Source of the DNA: Microbacterium oxydans
Lineage (GTDB): Bacteria; Actinomycetota; Actinomycetes; Actinomycetales; Microbacteriaceae
DNA length: 64,000 nucleotides
NCBI RefSeq assembly: GCF_000956405.1
Contig: NZ_JYIV01000025.1
Coordinates: forward strand, 1-64,000
Direction of reading: 5' to 3'
Part shown: piece by piece, positions 26,131 through 34,635 of the stretch
Layout of the letters: the number at the start of each line of letters is the position of its first letter
Numbering within the stretch: position 1 is the first letter of the stretch
Program-made: the position numbers and the translations under genes
Notes under the pieces: generated by a model
Seen by the model: only the letters and a program-made list of their open reading frames with translations
What the model was told of the DNA's origin: nothing
Databases searched by the model: none

Positions 26131-27075
26131 TCAGCGGCGAGAGTCGCTCCAGCTCAGCTGCTCGATGTACCGCAGCAGCACGCCCTCGCGCAACGCCCAC
26201 GGTGAGACCTCGAGCTCGTCCACGTCGAGCGCGGTCATCGCGGCATGCAGAGACACCGCCGCTGCCACGATCTGGAACGTCCGATCAGGCGTGATGCCGG
26301 GCAGCTCCTGCCGGGCGGAGGCGGGTAGACGGGCGAGGCGGGGGATCCAGGAACCGAGCGCTGCGCGGGGGAGGAGCATCCGCTCGCTTCCGGACCATCC
26401 CTGGGCCGGGTATCCGACCAACCGGGCCAAGGATCGGATGGCCTTCGACGATCCCACGACGTGGTCGGGGCGGGAGAGCGCGGCGAACTTCGGCAGCACG
26501 GCGGCCAGAGTCGCGGTCGCGTGGATGCGCAGTCGTTCGACATCGGCCTCGCCGGGAGGGTCGTCCGGCAGGAACTGCACGGTCATACGTCCGGCGCCCA
26601 GAGGCACCGAGACGGCTGCATCCGGCAGCTCCTCGGCTCCCGCGGCGATCTCCAGCGAGCCCCCGCCGATGTCGAGGAGCAGGAGTTGGCCCGCTGACCA
26701 GCCGAACCAGCGTCGCACCGCGAGGAAGGTCAGCTCGGCCTCCGTCTCGCCGTCGAGGACCTGGAGCGGCTGGCCCAGGGCAGCTTCGATGCGGGCGATG
26801 ACGTCAGCGCCGTTGCGAGCATCCCGCACCGCGCTGGTCGCGGTGGCGAGCAACGCATCGACGCGTTCGCTCTCCGCCACCCGTCGCGCCTGCGCGACCG
26901 CGGCTTCGAGTGCCACGACGCCCTCCTCCGCGATGGCGCCGTCGGGGGTGAGGTAGCGCATGAGGCGCAGCACCGTCCTGTCGCTCGTCGTCGCGAGCGG
27001 GCGTCCGCCAGGGCGGACGTCGGCCGCGAGCATGTGGACGGTGTTGGATCCGATGTCGAGGACTCCCAGGCGCAC
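26131..27075 (-). CDS. Ppx/GppA phosphatase family protein
   Basis: A protein of 314 residues from the GTG at 27073-27075. It has the ASKHA-fold phosphate-binding loops: [12 protein letters not shown] at the N-terminus and [13 protein letters not shown] at about residue 130. This family hydrolyses polyphosphate (exopolyphosphatase) or pppGpp. Actinobacteria carry two short members such as this one, lacking the extra C-terminal HD domain of the E. coli enzymes. It is divergent from coaA, with about 50 nt between the genes. Confidence 0.9.
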   Translation of the reverse strand: MRLGVLDIGSNTVHMLAADVRPGGRPLATTSDRTVLRLMRYLTPDGAIAEEGVVALEAAVAQARRVAESERVDALLATATSAVRDARNGADVIARIEAALGQPLQVLDGETEAELTFLAVRRWFGWSAGQLLLLDIGGGSLEIAAGAEELPDAAVSVPLGAGRMTVQFLPDDPPGEADVERLRIHATATLAAVLPKFAALSRPDHVVGSSKAIRSLARLVGYPAQGWSGSERMLLPRAALGSWIPRLARLPASARQELPGITPDRTFQIVAAAVSLHAAMTALDVDELEVSPWALREGVLLRYIEQLSWSDSRR

Positions 27076-27135
27076 GGGATGAGAATACTCTCCAGCCGGG
27101 CGTCGACCCGTGAGCGCGCCGATACGATGGTCTCC

Positions 27136-28080
27136 GTGACCACCGTCGACCCCACGCTGCCGCTGTCTCCGTATCGGGAGATCGGGCGTGCGGAATGGGC
27201 GCGCCTCGCCGCCGGGCTCGACCAGCCGCTCACCGAGACCGAGGTCGTCGAGCTGCGGGGCATCGGGGACCGCCTCTCGCTCACCGAGGTGCGCGAGGTG
27301 TATCTGCCGCTGAGCCGACTCCTCAGCCTCTACGCGACGTCGACCAAGCGGCTGGGCGCCGCGACCTCGTCGTTCCTCCAGGAGGACGACACCACCACGC
27401 CGTTCGTCGTGGGCGTCGCCGGTTCGGTCGCCGTCGGCAAGTCGACGATCGCGCGCCTGCTGCGTGAACTCATGAGCCGCTGGCCGGGAACGCCGAGGGT
27501 GGAACTGGTGACCACGGACGGGTTCCTCTACCCGAACGCGGAGCTCGAGCGCCGCGGCATCATGGATCGCAAGGGCTTCCCCGAGTCCTACGACCGCCGT
27601 GCGCTGATCGAGTTCCTCACCGAGGTCAAGAGCGGTGCTGCAGAGGTGCGGGCTCCGTTCTACTCCCACATGCGGTACGACATCGTGCCGGACGCGAACG
27701 TCGTGGTGCGGCGTCCCGATGTCGTCATCGTCGAGGGGCTGAACGTGCTGCAGCCGCCACCCGCTCCGAACGACGTGGCCGTGAGCGACCTGTTCGACTT
27801 CTCGATCTTCGTCGACGCCGACACCTCGCACATCGAGAAGTGGTATGTCGACCGCTTCCTCGCACTCCGCCAGGCCGCGTTCAGCAACCCCTCGTCGTAC
27901 TTCAACGTGTTCGCGCACCTCACCGACGAGGAGGCGATCACCACTGCACTGGGATATTGGAACGAGATCAACATGCCGAATCTGGTGGAGAACGTGATGC
28001 CCACCCGGCACCGTGCACGGCTCGTCCTGCGCAAGGGCGCGGATCACGACGTGGAGAGCGTGCTGCTGCGCAAGCTCTGA
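27136..28080 (+). CDS. coaA: Type I pantothenate kinase
   Basis: A protein of 314 residues that phosphorylates pantothenate, the first step of coenzyme A synthesis. The P-loop is [12 protein letters not shown] (about residue 93), followed by [17 protein letters not shown] and YSHMRYDIV, diagnostic for Coa[20 protein letters not shown] is also conserved. An ATG at 27127 would add three residues, but TACGAT (27123-27128) overlaps it and lies 7 nt before the GTG at 27136. This suggests a leaderless transcript starting at the GTG. Which start is used is uncertain. Confidence 0.93.
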   Translation: MTTVDPTLPLSPYREIGRAEWARLAAGLDQPLTETEVVELRGIGDRLSLTEVREVYLPLSRLLSLYATSTKRLGAATSSFLQEDDTTTPFVVGVAGSVAVGKSTIARLLRELMSRWPGTPRVELVTTDGFLYPNAELERRGIMDRKGFPESYDRRALIEFLTEVKSGAAEVRAPFYSHMRYDIVPDANVVVRRPDVVIVEGLNVLQPPPAPNDVAVSDLFDFSIFVDADTSHIEKWYVDRFLALRQAAFSNPSSYFNVFAHLTDEEAITTALGYWNEINMPNLVENVMPTRHRARLVLRKGADHDVESVLLRKL

Positions 28081-28130
28081 GGCCGCCCGCCGACGCCGGA
28101 TTGTACGGACGGCTCGCAAAAAACGCGTCT

Positions 28131-28136
28131 TACTCT
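28131..28136 (+). promoter_or_regulatory. -10 box of glmS
   Basis: TACTCT is followed by 7 nt and the ATG at 28144, so glmS is probably leaderless. No glmS ribozyme is seen in the 63-nt gap to coaA. Confidence 0.5.
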
Positions 28137-28143
28137 TGATCCC

Positions 28144-29991
28144 ATGTGTGGAATCGTCGGATACGTGGGCCCGCGGCCCAGCCAGGACATCCTTCTCGCA
28201 GGCCTTGCACGCCTGGAGTATCGCGGATACGACTCTGCCGGAGTAGCGGTCATCGACGGCACCGGTGCGCTCGGGATGCGCAAGAAGGCGGGAAAGCTCG
28301 CCGTGCTGCGCGACTCGCTCGCCGATGCGCCGCTCCCCGACGGATCGACCGGCATCGGGCACACCCGCTGGGCGACGCACGGGGGCCCGACGGACGGCAA
28401 CGCGCACCCGCACCTCGCCGACGACGACAAGCTCGCGGTCATCCACAACGGCATCATCGAGAACTTCGCGGCATTGCGCGACGAACTCCTCGCCGACGGC
28501 GTCGTGTTCCGCAGCGAGACCGACACCGAGGTCGCCGCGGCCCTGCTCGGGCGGGAGTACGCGTCCAACGGGGGCGACCTTCAGCTTGCCTTCCGCAGCA
28601 TCGTGAATCGCCTCGAGGGTGCGTTCACCCTGTTGGCGATGCACCAGGATCACCCGGGTCTCGTCGTCGGCGCCCGCCGCAACTCACCGCTCGTGATCGG
28701 ACTCGGCGAGGGCGAGAACTACCTCGGCTCCGACGTCGCCGCCTTCATCGAGCACACGCGCAAGGCGCTCGCGATCGGCCAGGACCAGATCGTCTCGATC
28801 ACCCCGGACTCCGTCACGGTCACCGACTTCGCCGGTACGCCCGTCGAGCCCGAGCCCTTTGACGTGTCATGGGACGCGGCCGCCGCTGAGAAGGGCGGAT
28901 GGTCGAGCTTCATGGCCAAGGAGGTCGCGGAGCAGCCCGAGGCGGTGGCGAACACCATCCGCGGGCGCATCCACGAAGGCCAGGTCGTGATCCCCGAGCT
29001 CGACGGTCTGGATGAGCTCTTCGTCGGCATCAACAGGGTGATCATCACCGCCTGCGGCACGGCCTCGTACGCGGCGCTGGTCGGCAAGTACGCGATCGAG
29101 CAGTGGGCGCGTGTGGCGGTCGACGTCGAGCTCGCGCACGAGTTCCGCTACCGCGATCCCGTGATCGGCGCCGACACCCTCGTCGTGTCGATCAGCCAGT
29201 CGGGCGAGACGATGGACACGCTGATGGCGGTGAAGTACGCCCGCGAACGCGGCGCACGTACGCTGTCCATCTGCAACACGCAGGGGGCCACCATCCCGCG
29301 TGAGTCCGACGCCGTGGTCTACACGCACGCCGGTCCCGAGGTCGCTGTGGCCTCGACCAAGGCGTTCTCGGCGCAGATCACCGCGCTCCTGCTGCTCGGC
29401 CTGCACATGGGCCGGGTTCGCGGCACCGTGGTCGACGCCTCGATCGACGCGGCAGAGCTCGCCGCACTCCCCGAGAAGATCGCCAAGGTCCTCGACAGCG
29501 AGCAGGAGCACGTGACGCAGCTCGCCGGCTGGATGGCCGACACTCGTTCGGTGCTCTTCCTCGGTCGTCACGTGGGCTTCCCGATCGCCCTCGAGGGTGC
29601 GCTCAAGCTCAAGGAGATCTCCTACATCCACGCCGAGGGCTTCGCCGCCGGCGAGCTCAAGCACGGTCCGATCGCGCTGATCGAGCCGGGGCAGCCCGTG
29701 TTCGTGCTGGTGCCGTCGCCGCGCCACTCCGCGCTCGTGCACTCCAAGGTCGTCTCGAACATCCAGGAGATCCGCGCCCGCGGTGCCCGCGTGATCGTGG
29801 TGGCGGAAGAGGGCGACGCCGCCGTTCTGCCCTTCGCCGACGAGGTCATCCGCATCCCGCTCGCCGGGGCGATGTTCGAGCCGCTGCTCGCTGTCGTGCC
29901 GCTGCAGATCTTCGCGATGGCGCTGGCGACCGCGAAGGGTCTCGACGTGGACCAGCCGCGCAACCTCGCGAAGTCGGTCACGGTCGAGTAG
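28144..29991 (+). CDS. glmS: Glutamine-fructose-6-phosphate aminotransferase
   Basis: A protein of 615 residues that makes glucosamine-6-phosphate from fructose-6-phosphate and glutamine. MCGIVGYVG carries the catalytic Cys as residue 2 (exposed after Met removal) of the Ntn glutaminase domain, which runs to about residue 220. Two SIS sugar-isomerase domains follow, with TACGTASYAALVGKY and SISQSGETMDTL, and the protein ends with DQPRNLAKSVTVE, the conserved C-terminus. It feeds GlmM (23636) for peptidoglycan synthesis. A strong hairpin follows the stop. Confidence 0.96.
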   Translation: MCGIVGYVGPRPSQDILLAGLARLEYRGYDSAGVAVIDGTGALGMRKKAGKLAVLRDSLADAPLPDGSTGIGHTRWATHGGPTDGNAHPHLADDDKLAVIHNGIIENFAALRDELLADGVVFRSETDTEVAAALLGREYASNGGDLQLAFRSIVNRLEGAFTLLAMHQDHPGLVVGARRNSPLVIGLGEGENYLGSDVAAFIEHTRKALAIGQDQIVSITPDSVTVTDFAGTPVEPEPFDVSWDAAAAEKGGWSSFMAKEVAEQPEAVANTIRGRIHEGQVVIPELDGLDELFVGINRVIITACGTASYAALVGKYAIEQWARVAVDVELAHEFRYRDPVIGADTLVVSISQSGETMDTLMAVKYARERGARTLSICNTQGATIPRESDAVVYTHAGPEVAVASTKAFSAQITALLLLGLHMGRVRGTVVDASIDAAELAALPEKIAKVLDSEQEHVTQLAGWMADTRSVLFLGRHVGFPIALEGALKLKEISYIHAEGFAAGELKHGPIALIEPGQPVFVLVPSPRHSALVHSKVVSNIQEIRARGARVIVVAEEGDAAVLPFADEVIRIPLAGAMFEPLLAVVPLQIFAMALATAKGLDVDQPRNLAKSVTVE

Positions 29992-30010
29992 ACCCGGCCT
30001 TCGAATCGCG

Positions 30011-30047
30011 CAAATGGCTTCGTTTCCAGGGGAAACGGAGCCATTTG
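30011..30047 (+). terminator. Terminator of glmS
   Basis: CAAATGGCTTCGTTTCC (30011-30027) pairs with GGAAACGGAGCCATTTG (30031-30047) with one mismatch and a 3-nt loop, a 17-bp stem. The stem itself is fairly AT-rich compared with the surroundings. Confidence 0.75.
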
Positions 30048-30074
30048 GGCGATTTGAACCGGAATCATGCTCGG

Positions 30075-30080
30075 TAGGCT
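30075..30080 (+). promoter_or_regulatory. -10 box of leaderless acpS
   Basis: TAGGCT, 6 nt, then GTG at 30087. TTGAAC at 30054-30059 may be the -35 box, with a short 15-nt spacer. Confidence 0.55.
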
Positions 30081-30086
30081 GAACGG

Positions 30087-30446
30087 GTGATCATCGGAAC
30101 CGGCATCGACCTCGTGGACATCCCGCGGTTCGAGCGGACGATGGAACGGACGCCGCGGTTGCGTGAACGTCTTTTCGCGCCGTCGGAGCGCACCCTGCGG
30201 CTGCCATCTCTCGCCGCGCGCTACGCCGCCAAGGAGGCGTTGATCAAGACGCTGGGCGGATCGGACGGCGTGCACTGGACCGAGATCGAGATCGCCTCCG
30301 AACCCTCCGGCCGCCCGCACTTCGTGCTCACCGGATCGACGGCCGCCGTCGTCGCGGAACGAGGCATCCTCACGCTGCATCTGACCCTCACCCACGACGC
30401 CGGCCTCGCTGCGGCGTTCGTCGTCGCCGAAGGAGCACCGCTGTGA
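30087..30446 (+). CDS. acpS: Holo-[acyl-carrier-protein] synthase
   Basis: A protein of 119 residues that transfers 4'-phosphopantetheine from CoA to acyl carrier protein. IIGTGIDLVDIPRFERTM (metal-binding Asp) and LAARYAAKEALIKTLG (metal-binding Glu and Lys) are the AcpS signatures. It starts with GTG behind a leaderless promoter and overlaps alr by 4 nt (GTGA), so acpS, alr, tsaE and the response regulator gene form a chain of overlapping genes. Confidence 0.93.
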   Translation: MIIGTGIDLVDIPRFERTMERTPRLRERLFAPSERTLRLPSLAARYAAKEALIKTLGGSDGVHWTEIEIASEPSGRPHFVLTGSTAAVVAERGILTLHLTLTHDAGLAAAFVVAEGAPL

Positions 30447-31549
30447 CCGTCCCCTTCCGAGAAGCGACCGTCGATCTCGATGCCATCGCCGACAACGTCC
30501 GGCACTTCCGACGCCTCACCGGCGTCGAGGTGATCGCCATCGTGAAAGCCAATGCCTACGGTCACGGCGCAGCTTCAGCGGCGGTGGCCGCGCTCTCGGC
30601 CGGCGCCACGCGGATCGGTGTCGCCGAGATCCCCGAGGCACTCGAGCTGCGCAGGCAGGGCGTGCATGCGCCGATCATGGCGTGGCTGCACGCACCGGGG
30701 GAGAGGTTCGAGCACGCCGCAGCCCAGGACATCGAGGTCGGTATCTCGTCGTTCGATCAGCTGGAGGCGGCCGGTGCGGCCGCTGCCGTCGACCGGCCGG
30801 TCGGTGTGCACCTGAAGTTCGAGACGGGGCTGTCGCGCAACGGCATCGCCCCGGCGGACTGGGGGCGTGTGCTGGCGGAGGCGGCGCGTCTCGAGCGCAT
30901 CGGGCGCCTGCGCATCGTCGGGCTCTTCAGCCATCTCTCCAACACCTCCGTGGACGACGACAGAGCCGCGCTCGCGAAGTTCGAGGAGGGGGTCGCGACC
31001 GCTGCGTCGTTCGGCATCCACCCCGAGATCCGGCACATCGCAGCCACCGCCGCTGCGATAGACCTGCCCGAGATGCGCCTCGATGCCGTGCGGATCGGCG
31101 TGGGCCTCTACGGGCTCTCGCCCTTCGACGACCGCAGCTCCGCTGAACTCGGGCTGCGTCCGGCCATGACCCTCCGTGGCGCGATCGCCGCCGTCCGTCG
31201 CGTGCCGGCGGGGACAGGGGTCTCCTACGGATACGACCACCGCACCGACCGGGACACCACGCTCGTGCTGGTGCCGCTCGGATACGCCGACGGCGTGCCG
31301 CGCAACGCCTCGGGGAAGCTCCCTGTCTCGATCGGCGGGCGCCGGTTCCTGAACGTCGGACGCATCGCCATGGATCAGTTCGTGGTCGATGTCGGTGACA
31401 CGCCCGTCTCGATCGGCGACGAAGTGGTGCTGTTCGGCGACCCCACGCTCGGTGTGCCCTCGGCCACGGACTGGGCGGAAGCCGCCGACACCATCAACTA
31501 CGAGATCGTCACCAGGATCGGCCACCGGGTGCCTCGGAGGACATCGTGA
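30443..31549 (+). CDS. alr: Alanine racemase
   Basis: A protein of 368 residues, PLP-dependent, which makes D-alanine for peptidoglycan. The cofactor Lys is residue 35 in AIVKANAYGHG and the second catalytic base Tyr is at about residue 262 in GVSYGYDHRTD. The C-terminal FNVGRIAMDQ-like segment (FLNVGRIAMDQFVVDVG) is also conserved. The GTG start overlaps acpS and the end overlaps tsaE. The order acpS-alr-tsaE is common in actinobacteria. Confidence 0.95.
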   Translation: MTVPFREATVDLDAIADNVRHFRRLTGVEVIAIVKANAYGHGAASAAVAALSAGATRIGVAEIPEALELRRQGVHAPIMAWLHAPGERFEHAAAQDIEVGISSFDQLEAAGAAAAVDRPVGVHLKFETGLSRNGIAPADWGRVLAEAARLERIGRLRIVGLFSHLSNTSVDDDRAALAKFEEGVATAASFGIHPEIRHIAATAAAIDLPEMRLDAVRIGVGLYGLSPFDDRSSAELGLRPAMTLRGAIAAVRRVPAGTGVSYGYDHRTDRDTTLVLVPLGYADGVPRNASGKLPVSIGGRRFLNVGRIAMDQFVVDVGDTPVSIGDEVVLFGDPTLGVPSATDWAEAADTINYEIVTRIGHRVPRRTS

Positions 31550-32028
31550 GCGTGGATCCGGCCTTCCTGGGCCGCCGGGAGATCGCGACCGCCGAGGAGA
31601 TGGAGCAGCTGGGTCTGGGCATCGGCGAGCAGCTCGAGGCGGGCGACCTGCTCGTGCTGACCGGCCCGCTCGGCGCGGGGAAGACCACGTTCACCCGTGG
31701 GCTCGCCGAGGGGCTGGGAGTGCGCGGTCCCGTGCAGAGCCCGACCTTCGTGATCGCCCGCACGCATCCCTCACTCGTCGGACGAGCGCCACTGGTGCAC
31801 GTCGACGCGTACCGACTCGGCTCCGCCGCCGAGCTCGACGACCTCGACCTCGACCTCGAGCGGTCCGTCGTGGTGGTCGAGTGGGGGCGCGGCATGGCCG
31901 AGGAGCTCGCCGACTCGTGGTGGGACATCGAGGTGGAGCGGCCCGTCGGCGCGGCGGACGTCGATCCGTCGGAGCTGGACGCCGACGCACCGCGCTTCGT
32001 CACGATCACGCGCGAGAGCATCTCGTGA
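31546..32028 (+). CDS. tsaE: tRNA threonylcarbamoyladenosine biosynthesis ATPase TsaE
   Basis: A protein of 160 residues. It contains the P-loop LTGPLGAGKTTFTRGLAEGLG, switch segment SPTFVIARTH and the HVDAYRLGS and VVVEWG motifs of the TsaE family. TsaE energises t6A37 formation on tRNAs with TsaB and TsaD. The usual followers tsaB, rimI and tsaD are not here; instead the GTGA overlap leads into a response regulator gene. The remaining tsa genes must lie elsewhere. Confidence 0.93.
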   Translation: MSVDPAFLGRREIATAEEMEQLGLGIGEQLEAGDLLVLTGPLGAGKTTFTRGLAEGLGVRGPVQSPTFVIARTHPSLVGRAPLVHVDAYRLGSAAELDDLDLDLERSVVVVEWGRGMAEELADSWWDIEVERPVGAADVDPSELDADAPRFVTITRESIS

Positions 32029-32828
32029 GCGCGGGGGACGTCCGCGCACTGGTCGCCGTGATCATCGAAGACGACCCGGACGTGCGGTCGCTTCTCGACG
32101 AGGTCTTCCTCGCTGCGGGCTTCGAGACGATCCTCACGGGGTCAGGCACGGACGGTCTCGCGGCCGTCGAGCGGCACCGCCCGGTCATCACGACCCTCGA
32201 CATCAACCTTCCCGGCATCGACGGCTTCGAGGTGGCGCGGCGCATCCGACGGGTCAGCGGCACCTTCATCATCATGCTCTCCGCGCTCTCGGATGAGTCA
32301 GACGTGGTGCTGGGGCTCACCTCCGGCGCCGATGAGTATCTGGTGAAGCCGTTCCGGCCGCGAGAGCTGCGGGCCCGGATCGAGGCTCTCCTTCGTCGTC
32401 CTCACCTCCCGGACGCCCGCAGCGCTGCGGCCCCGCGCGCACCTGTCGAGTCCGATCCGCTGGCTGACGGTGCGACCGTGCTCACCTGGCGTGGGCGTGT
32501 GCACCGAGACCTCAGCCTCGACCTCGACACGCGCATGGTCCTGATCGGCCAACGGCGGATCGACCTCACCCCGACCGAGTTCGATCTGCTCGCCGCGCTG
32601 CTCGAGGCGAAGCAGCGCGTGTGCAGCAAGGCCGAGCTCGCCCGCGGGCTGCGGGGCCTCCCCGTCGGCTCGAACGATCATGTGAGCGAACCGGACAAGC
32701 GTGCGATCGAGACGCATATCGCGAACCTGCGGCGGAAGCTCGGAGACAGCACGAGCGCCCCCCGCTACGTCGAGACCGTGCGCGGGGTCGGCTATCGCCT
32801 GACCCCCGCATCGATCGAACCGAACTGA
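32025..32828 (+). CDS. OmpR-type response regulator
   Basis: A protein of 267 residues from the GTG at 32025, overlapping tsaE. Receiver domain at residues 10-125: acidic pair in IIEDD, phosphoacceptor Asp59 in TLDINLPGIDGFEV, the conserved Ser/Thr in MLSALSDE and Lys in YLVKPF. A linker of about 25 residues leads to a winged-helix DNA-binding domain (ETHIANLRRKLGD, then YVETVRGVGYRL). Phosphorylation is probably by the kinase encoded next. It is followed by a hairpin and a 208-nt gap before the kinase gene, so the pair is not strictly co-transcribed. Confidence 0.9.
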   Translation: MSAGDVRALVAVIIEDDPDVRSLLDEVFLAAGFETILTGSGTDGLAAVERHRPVITTLDINLPGIDGFEVARRIRRVSGTFIIMLSALSDESDVVLGLTSGADEYLVKPFRPRELRARIEALLRRPHLPDARSAAAPRAPVESDPLADGATVLTWRGRVHRDLSLDLDTRMVLIGQRRIDLTPTEFDLLAALLEAKQRVCSKAELARGLRGLPVGSNDHVSEPDKRAIETHIANLRRKLGDSTSAPRYVETVRGVGYRLTPASIEPN

Positions 32829-32838
32829 GCCGGGCGGA

Positions 32839-32860
32839 GCCGCGGCTCCCCAGCCGCGGC
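32839..32860 (+). terminator. Hairpin after the response regulator gene
   Basis: GCCGCGGCT-CCCC-AGCCGCGGC is a perfect 9-bp stem with a 4-nt loop, 10 nt after the stop. No T-tract. In the same gap, TAATCT at 32990-32995 could be the -10 box for the kinase gene. Confidence 0.6.
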
Positions 32861-33036
32861 CCCGGATGCCTGCGAATCCCCACTCGCCTGGCCCCGGCGT
32901 CTGCGTTGTTCCCCAGTCGCAGTTTCGGCCCCACTCAGAATGCTAGGGGTGCGAAGCCGCCCGAAGAGCGGGCTGTACCGATCTTTGAGTAATCTTGCGG
33001 GAAAGCTGAGGATCGACCGGAGGGCGGGCGAAGAGC

Positions 33037-34635
33037 ATGATCCGCACCGTGTCGATCTGGCGTTGGCAGCTGGTGTTCATGGGCAGCATCGTGGCCATCG
33101 TGGTGATGATCACCGCCTTCAAGCCGCAGACCTTCGCCAATCCGCTGATCGTCACGGGCATCGCGCTCGTCGTCGTGACCACTGTGGCGACGCTGGCCGT
33201 GCCCTGGCATCGGCTTCCGCACAGCGCGGTGGCTGCCGTCCCGCTCCTGGACGCCCTCGCCGTCGGCTTCACGACGAACGCGCCCGACATCCGCCTCGGC
33301 TTCCTCTGGGTGTTTCCCGTCGTATGGCTGGCGACCTATTTCTCCCTGCCGTGGGTGCTCGGAGGTATCGCCTTCATCAGCGGCACCCTGGTGGTCTTCG
33401 CGGATCAGAACGGCACCCCGGCCGACATCCTGCTGCGGCTTCTGACTCTCGTGATCACGCTCGGGTTCCTCGGCGTCACGGTGCGGATCGGGGCGCAACG
33501 TTCGCGCGCGGCGCGGCGGCTCCTCCAGCGACGGTCGGAGCAGGTCAATCGTGCGGCGGAGCGCGCAGAGGCGAACCAGCGTCGGGTCACACAGATCGTG
33601 GACGCGCTGGGCGCCGCGCTCGTGGTCGTCACCTCGAGCGGCCGCATCCTGCAGATGAACGACGCCTACAGATCGCTGTACGGACGCGACCGCTTCGGAG
33701 CCGCGCTGCCCTCCGCGTCGGTCGAATACGATGCGCGCCGCGGCAACGCCGTACCCCCGACCCAGACGACGCTCGCCAGGGCGGCACGGGGAGAGGCGCT
33801 GCATTCCGAGAGGGTGTGGCTGTACGACGGGAGCGGACGCTGGAAAGCGCTCGGGGTGAGCACGCAGCCGATGGCGACCGCGGGCGAGGGCGAGGACATC
33901 ACCCTGGTCGTGATCGACGACGTGACCGCGATGCTCGAGGTCGAGGAGGAGCGCCGAGCGTTCACCGCGGTCGTCTCGCACGAACTGCGCAACCCGCTCA
34001 CCGCGATCATCGGCCACGTGGAGCTGCTGCGAGAACGCGAGGACCTGCCGGGCAGGGTGCCCGCTCAGCTCGAGATCATCGCGCACGCGGGCGATCGCAT
34101 GCAGGAGCTCGTCGGGAGCATCCTGGAGCAGACGAGCCACACGGCCCCGGAGCCGTTCGCCCCCGTCGACCTGCGTGAACTCGTCGAAGCGTCCGCCGCA
34201 TCCTATGCACCGCTCATCGCCGGGAGCAGGCAGAGTCTCACGATCGAGGGGGAGGGTGGTCTCCTCGTCTCAGGTGATGCCTTCCGCCTCCGTCAGGTGC
34301 TGGACAACCTGCTCAGCAACGCCGTCAAGTACACCCCCGCCGGAGGCGACATCACCGTGCAGCTCTCGACAGGACCGGACGGGAGCGCGGAACTCGCGGT
34401 CGCCGACAACGGAACGGGGATGACCCAGGAAGACCTCGCGCGCGTGTTCGAGCCGTACTTCCGGGCCGAGAGCGCCATGCGCGCCGGCATCGGCGGAACG
34501 GGGCTCGGCATGGGGATCGCGAGGGAGATCGTCGCCACCCACGAGGGCACCATCGAGGTGTGCAGCGAACCGGGCACCGGCACCAGGGTGACACTGCGGT
34601 TCCCGCATCGCCCGGCGAAGGAGAACCGCGCATGA
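33037..34635 (+). CDS. Membrane histidine kinase with PAS domain
   Basis: A protein of 532 residues. About five hydrophobic helices fill residues 8-150, with very short outside loops, so the signal may be sensed within the membrane. A basic coiled-coil (AARRLLQRRSEQVNRAAERAEANQRR) leads to a PAS domain (about residues 190-300), then HisKA with VVSHELRNPLTAIIGH (phospho-His about residue 315) and a HATPase_c domain with NLLSNAVKYT, DNGTGM and the G2 box GLGMGIAREIV. All key residues are intact. It pairs with the response regulator upstream and overlaps the next gene by ATGA. Confidence 0.9.
   Translation: MIRTVSIWRWQLVFMGSIVAIVVMITAFKPQTFANPLIVTGIALVVVTTVATLAVPWHRLPHSAVAAVPLLDALAVGFTTNAPDIRLGFLWVFPVVWLATYFSLPWVLGGIAFISGTLVVFADQNGTPADILLRLLTLVITLGFLGVTVRIGAQRSRAARRLLQRRSEQVNRAAERAEANQRRVTQIVDALGAALVVVTSSGRILQMNDAYRSLYGRDRFGAALPSASVEYDARRGNAVPPTQTTLARAARGEALHSERVWLYDGSGRWKALGVSTQPMATAGEGEDITLVVIDDVTAMLEVEEERRAFTAVVSHELRNPLTAIIGHVELLREREDLPGRVPAQLEIIAHAGDRMQELVGSILEQTSHTAPEPFAPVDLRELVEASAASYAPLIAGSRQSLTIEGEGGLLVSGDAFRLRQVLDNLLSNAVKYTPAGGDITVQLSTGPDGSAELAVADNGTGMTQEDLARVFEPYFRAESAMRAGIGGTGLGMGIAREIVATHEGTIEVCSEPGTGTRVTLRFPHRPAKENRA

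Noticed and set aside
28081..28143. glmS ribozyme before glmS
   Set aside because: Only 63 nt separate coaA from glmS, and a -10 box lies 7 nt before the ATG; there is no space for the ribozyme.
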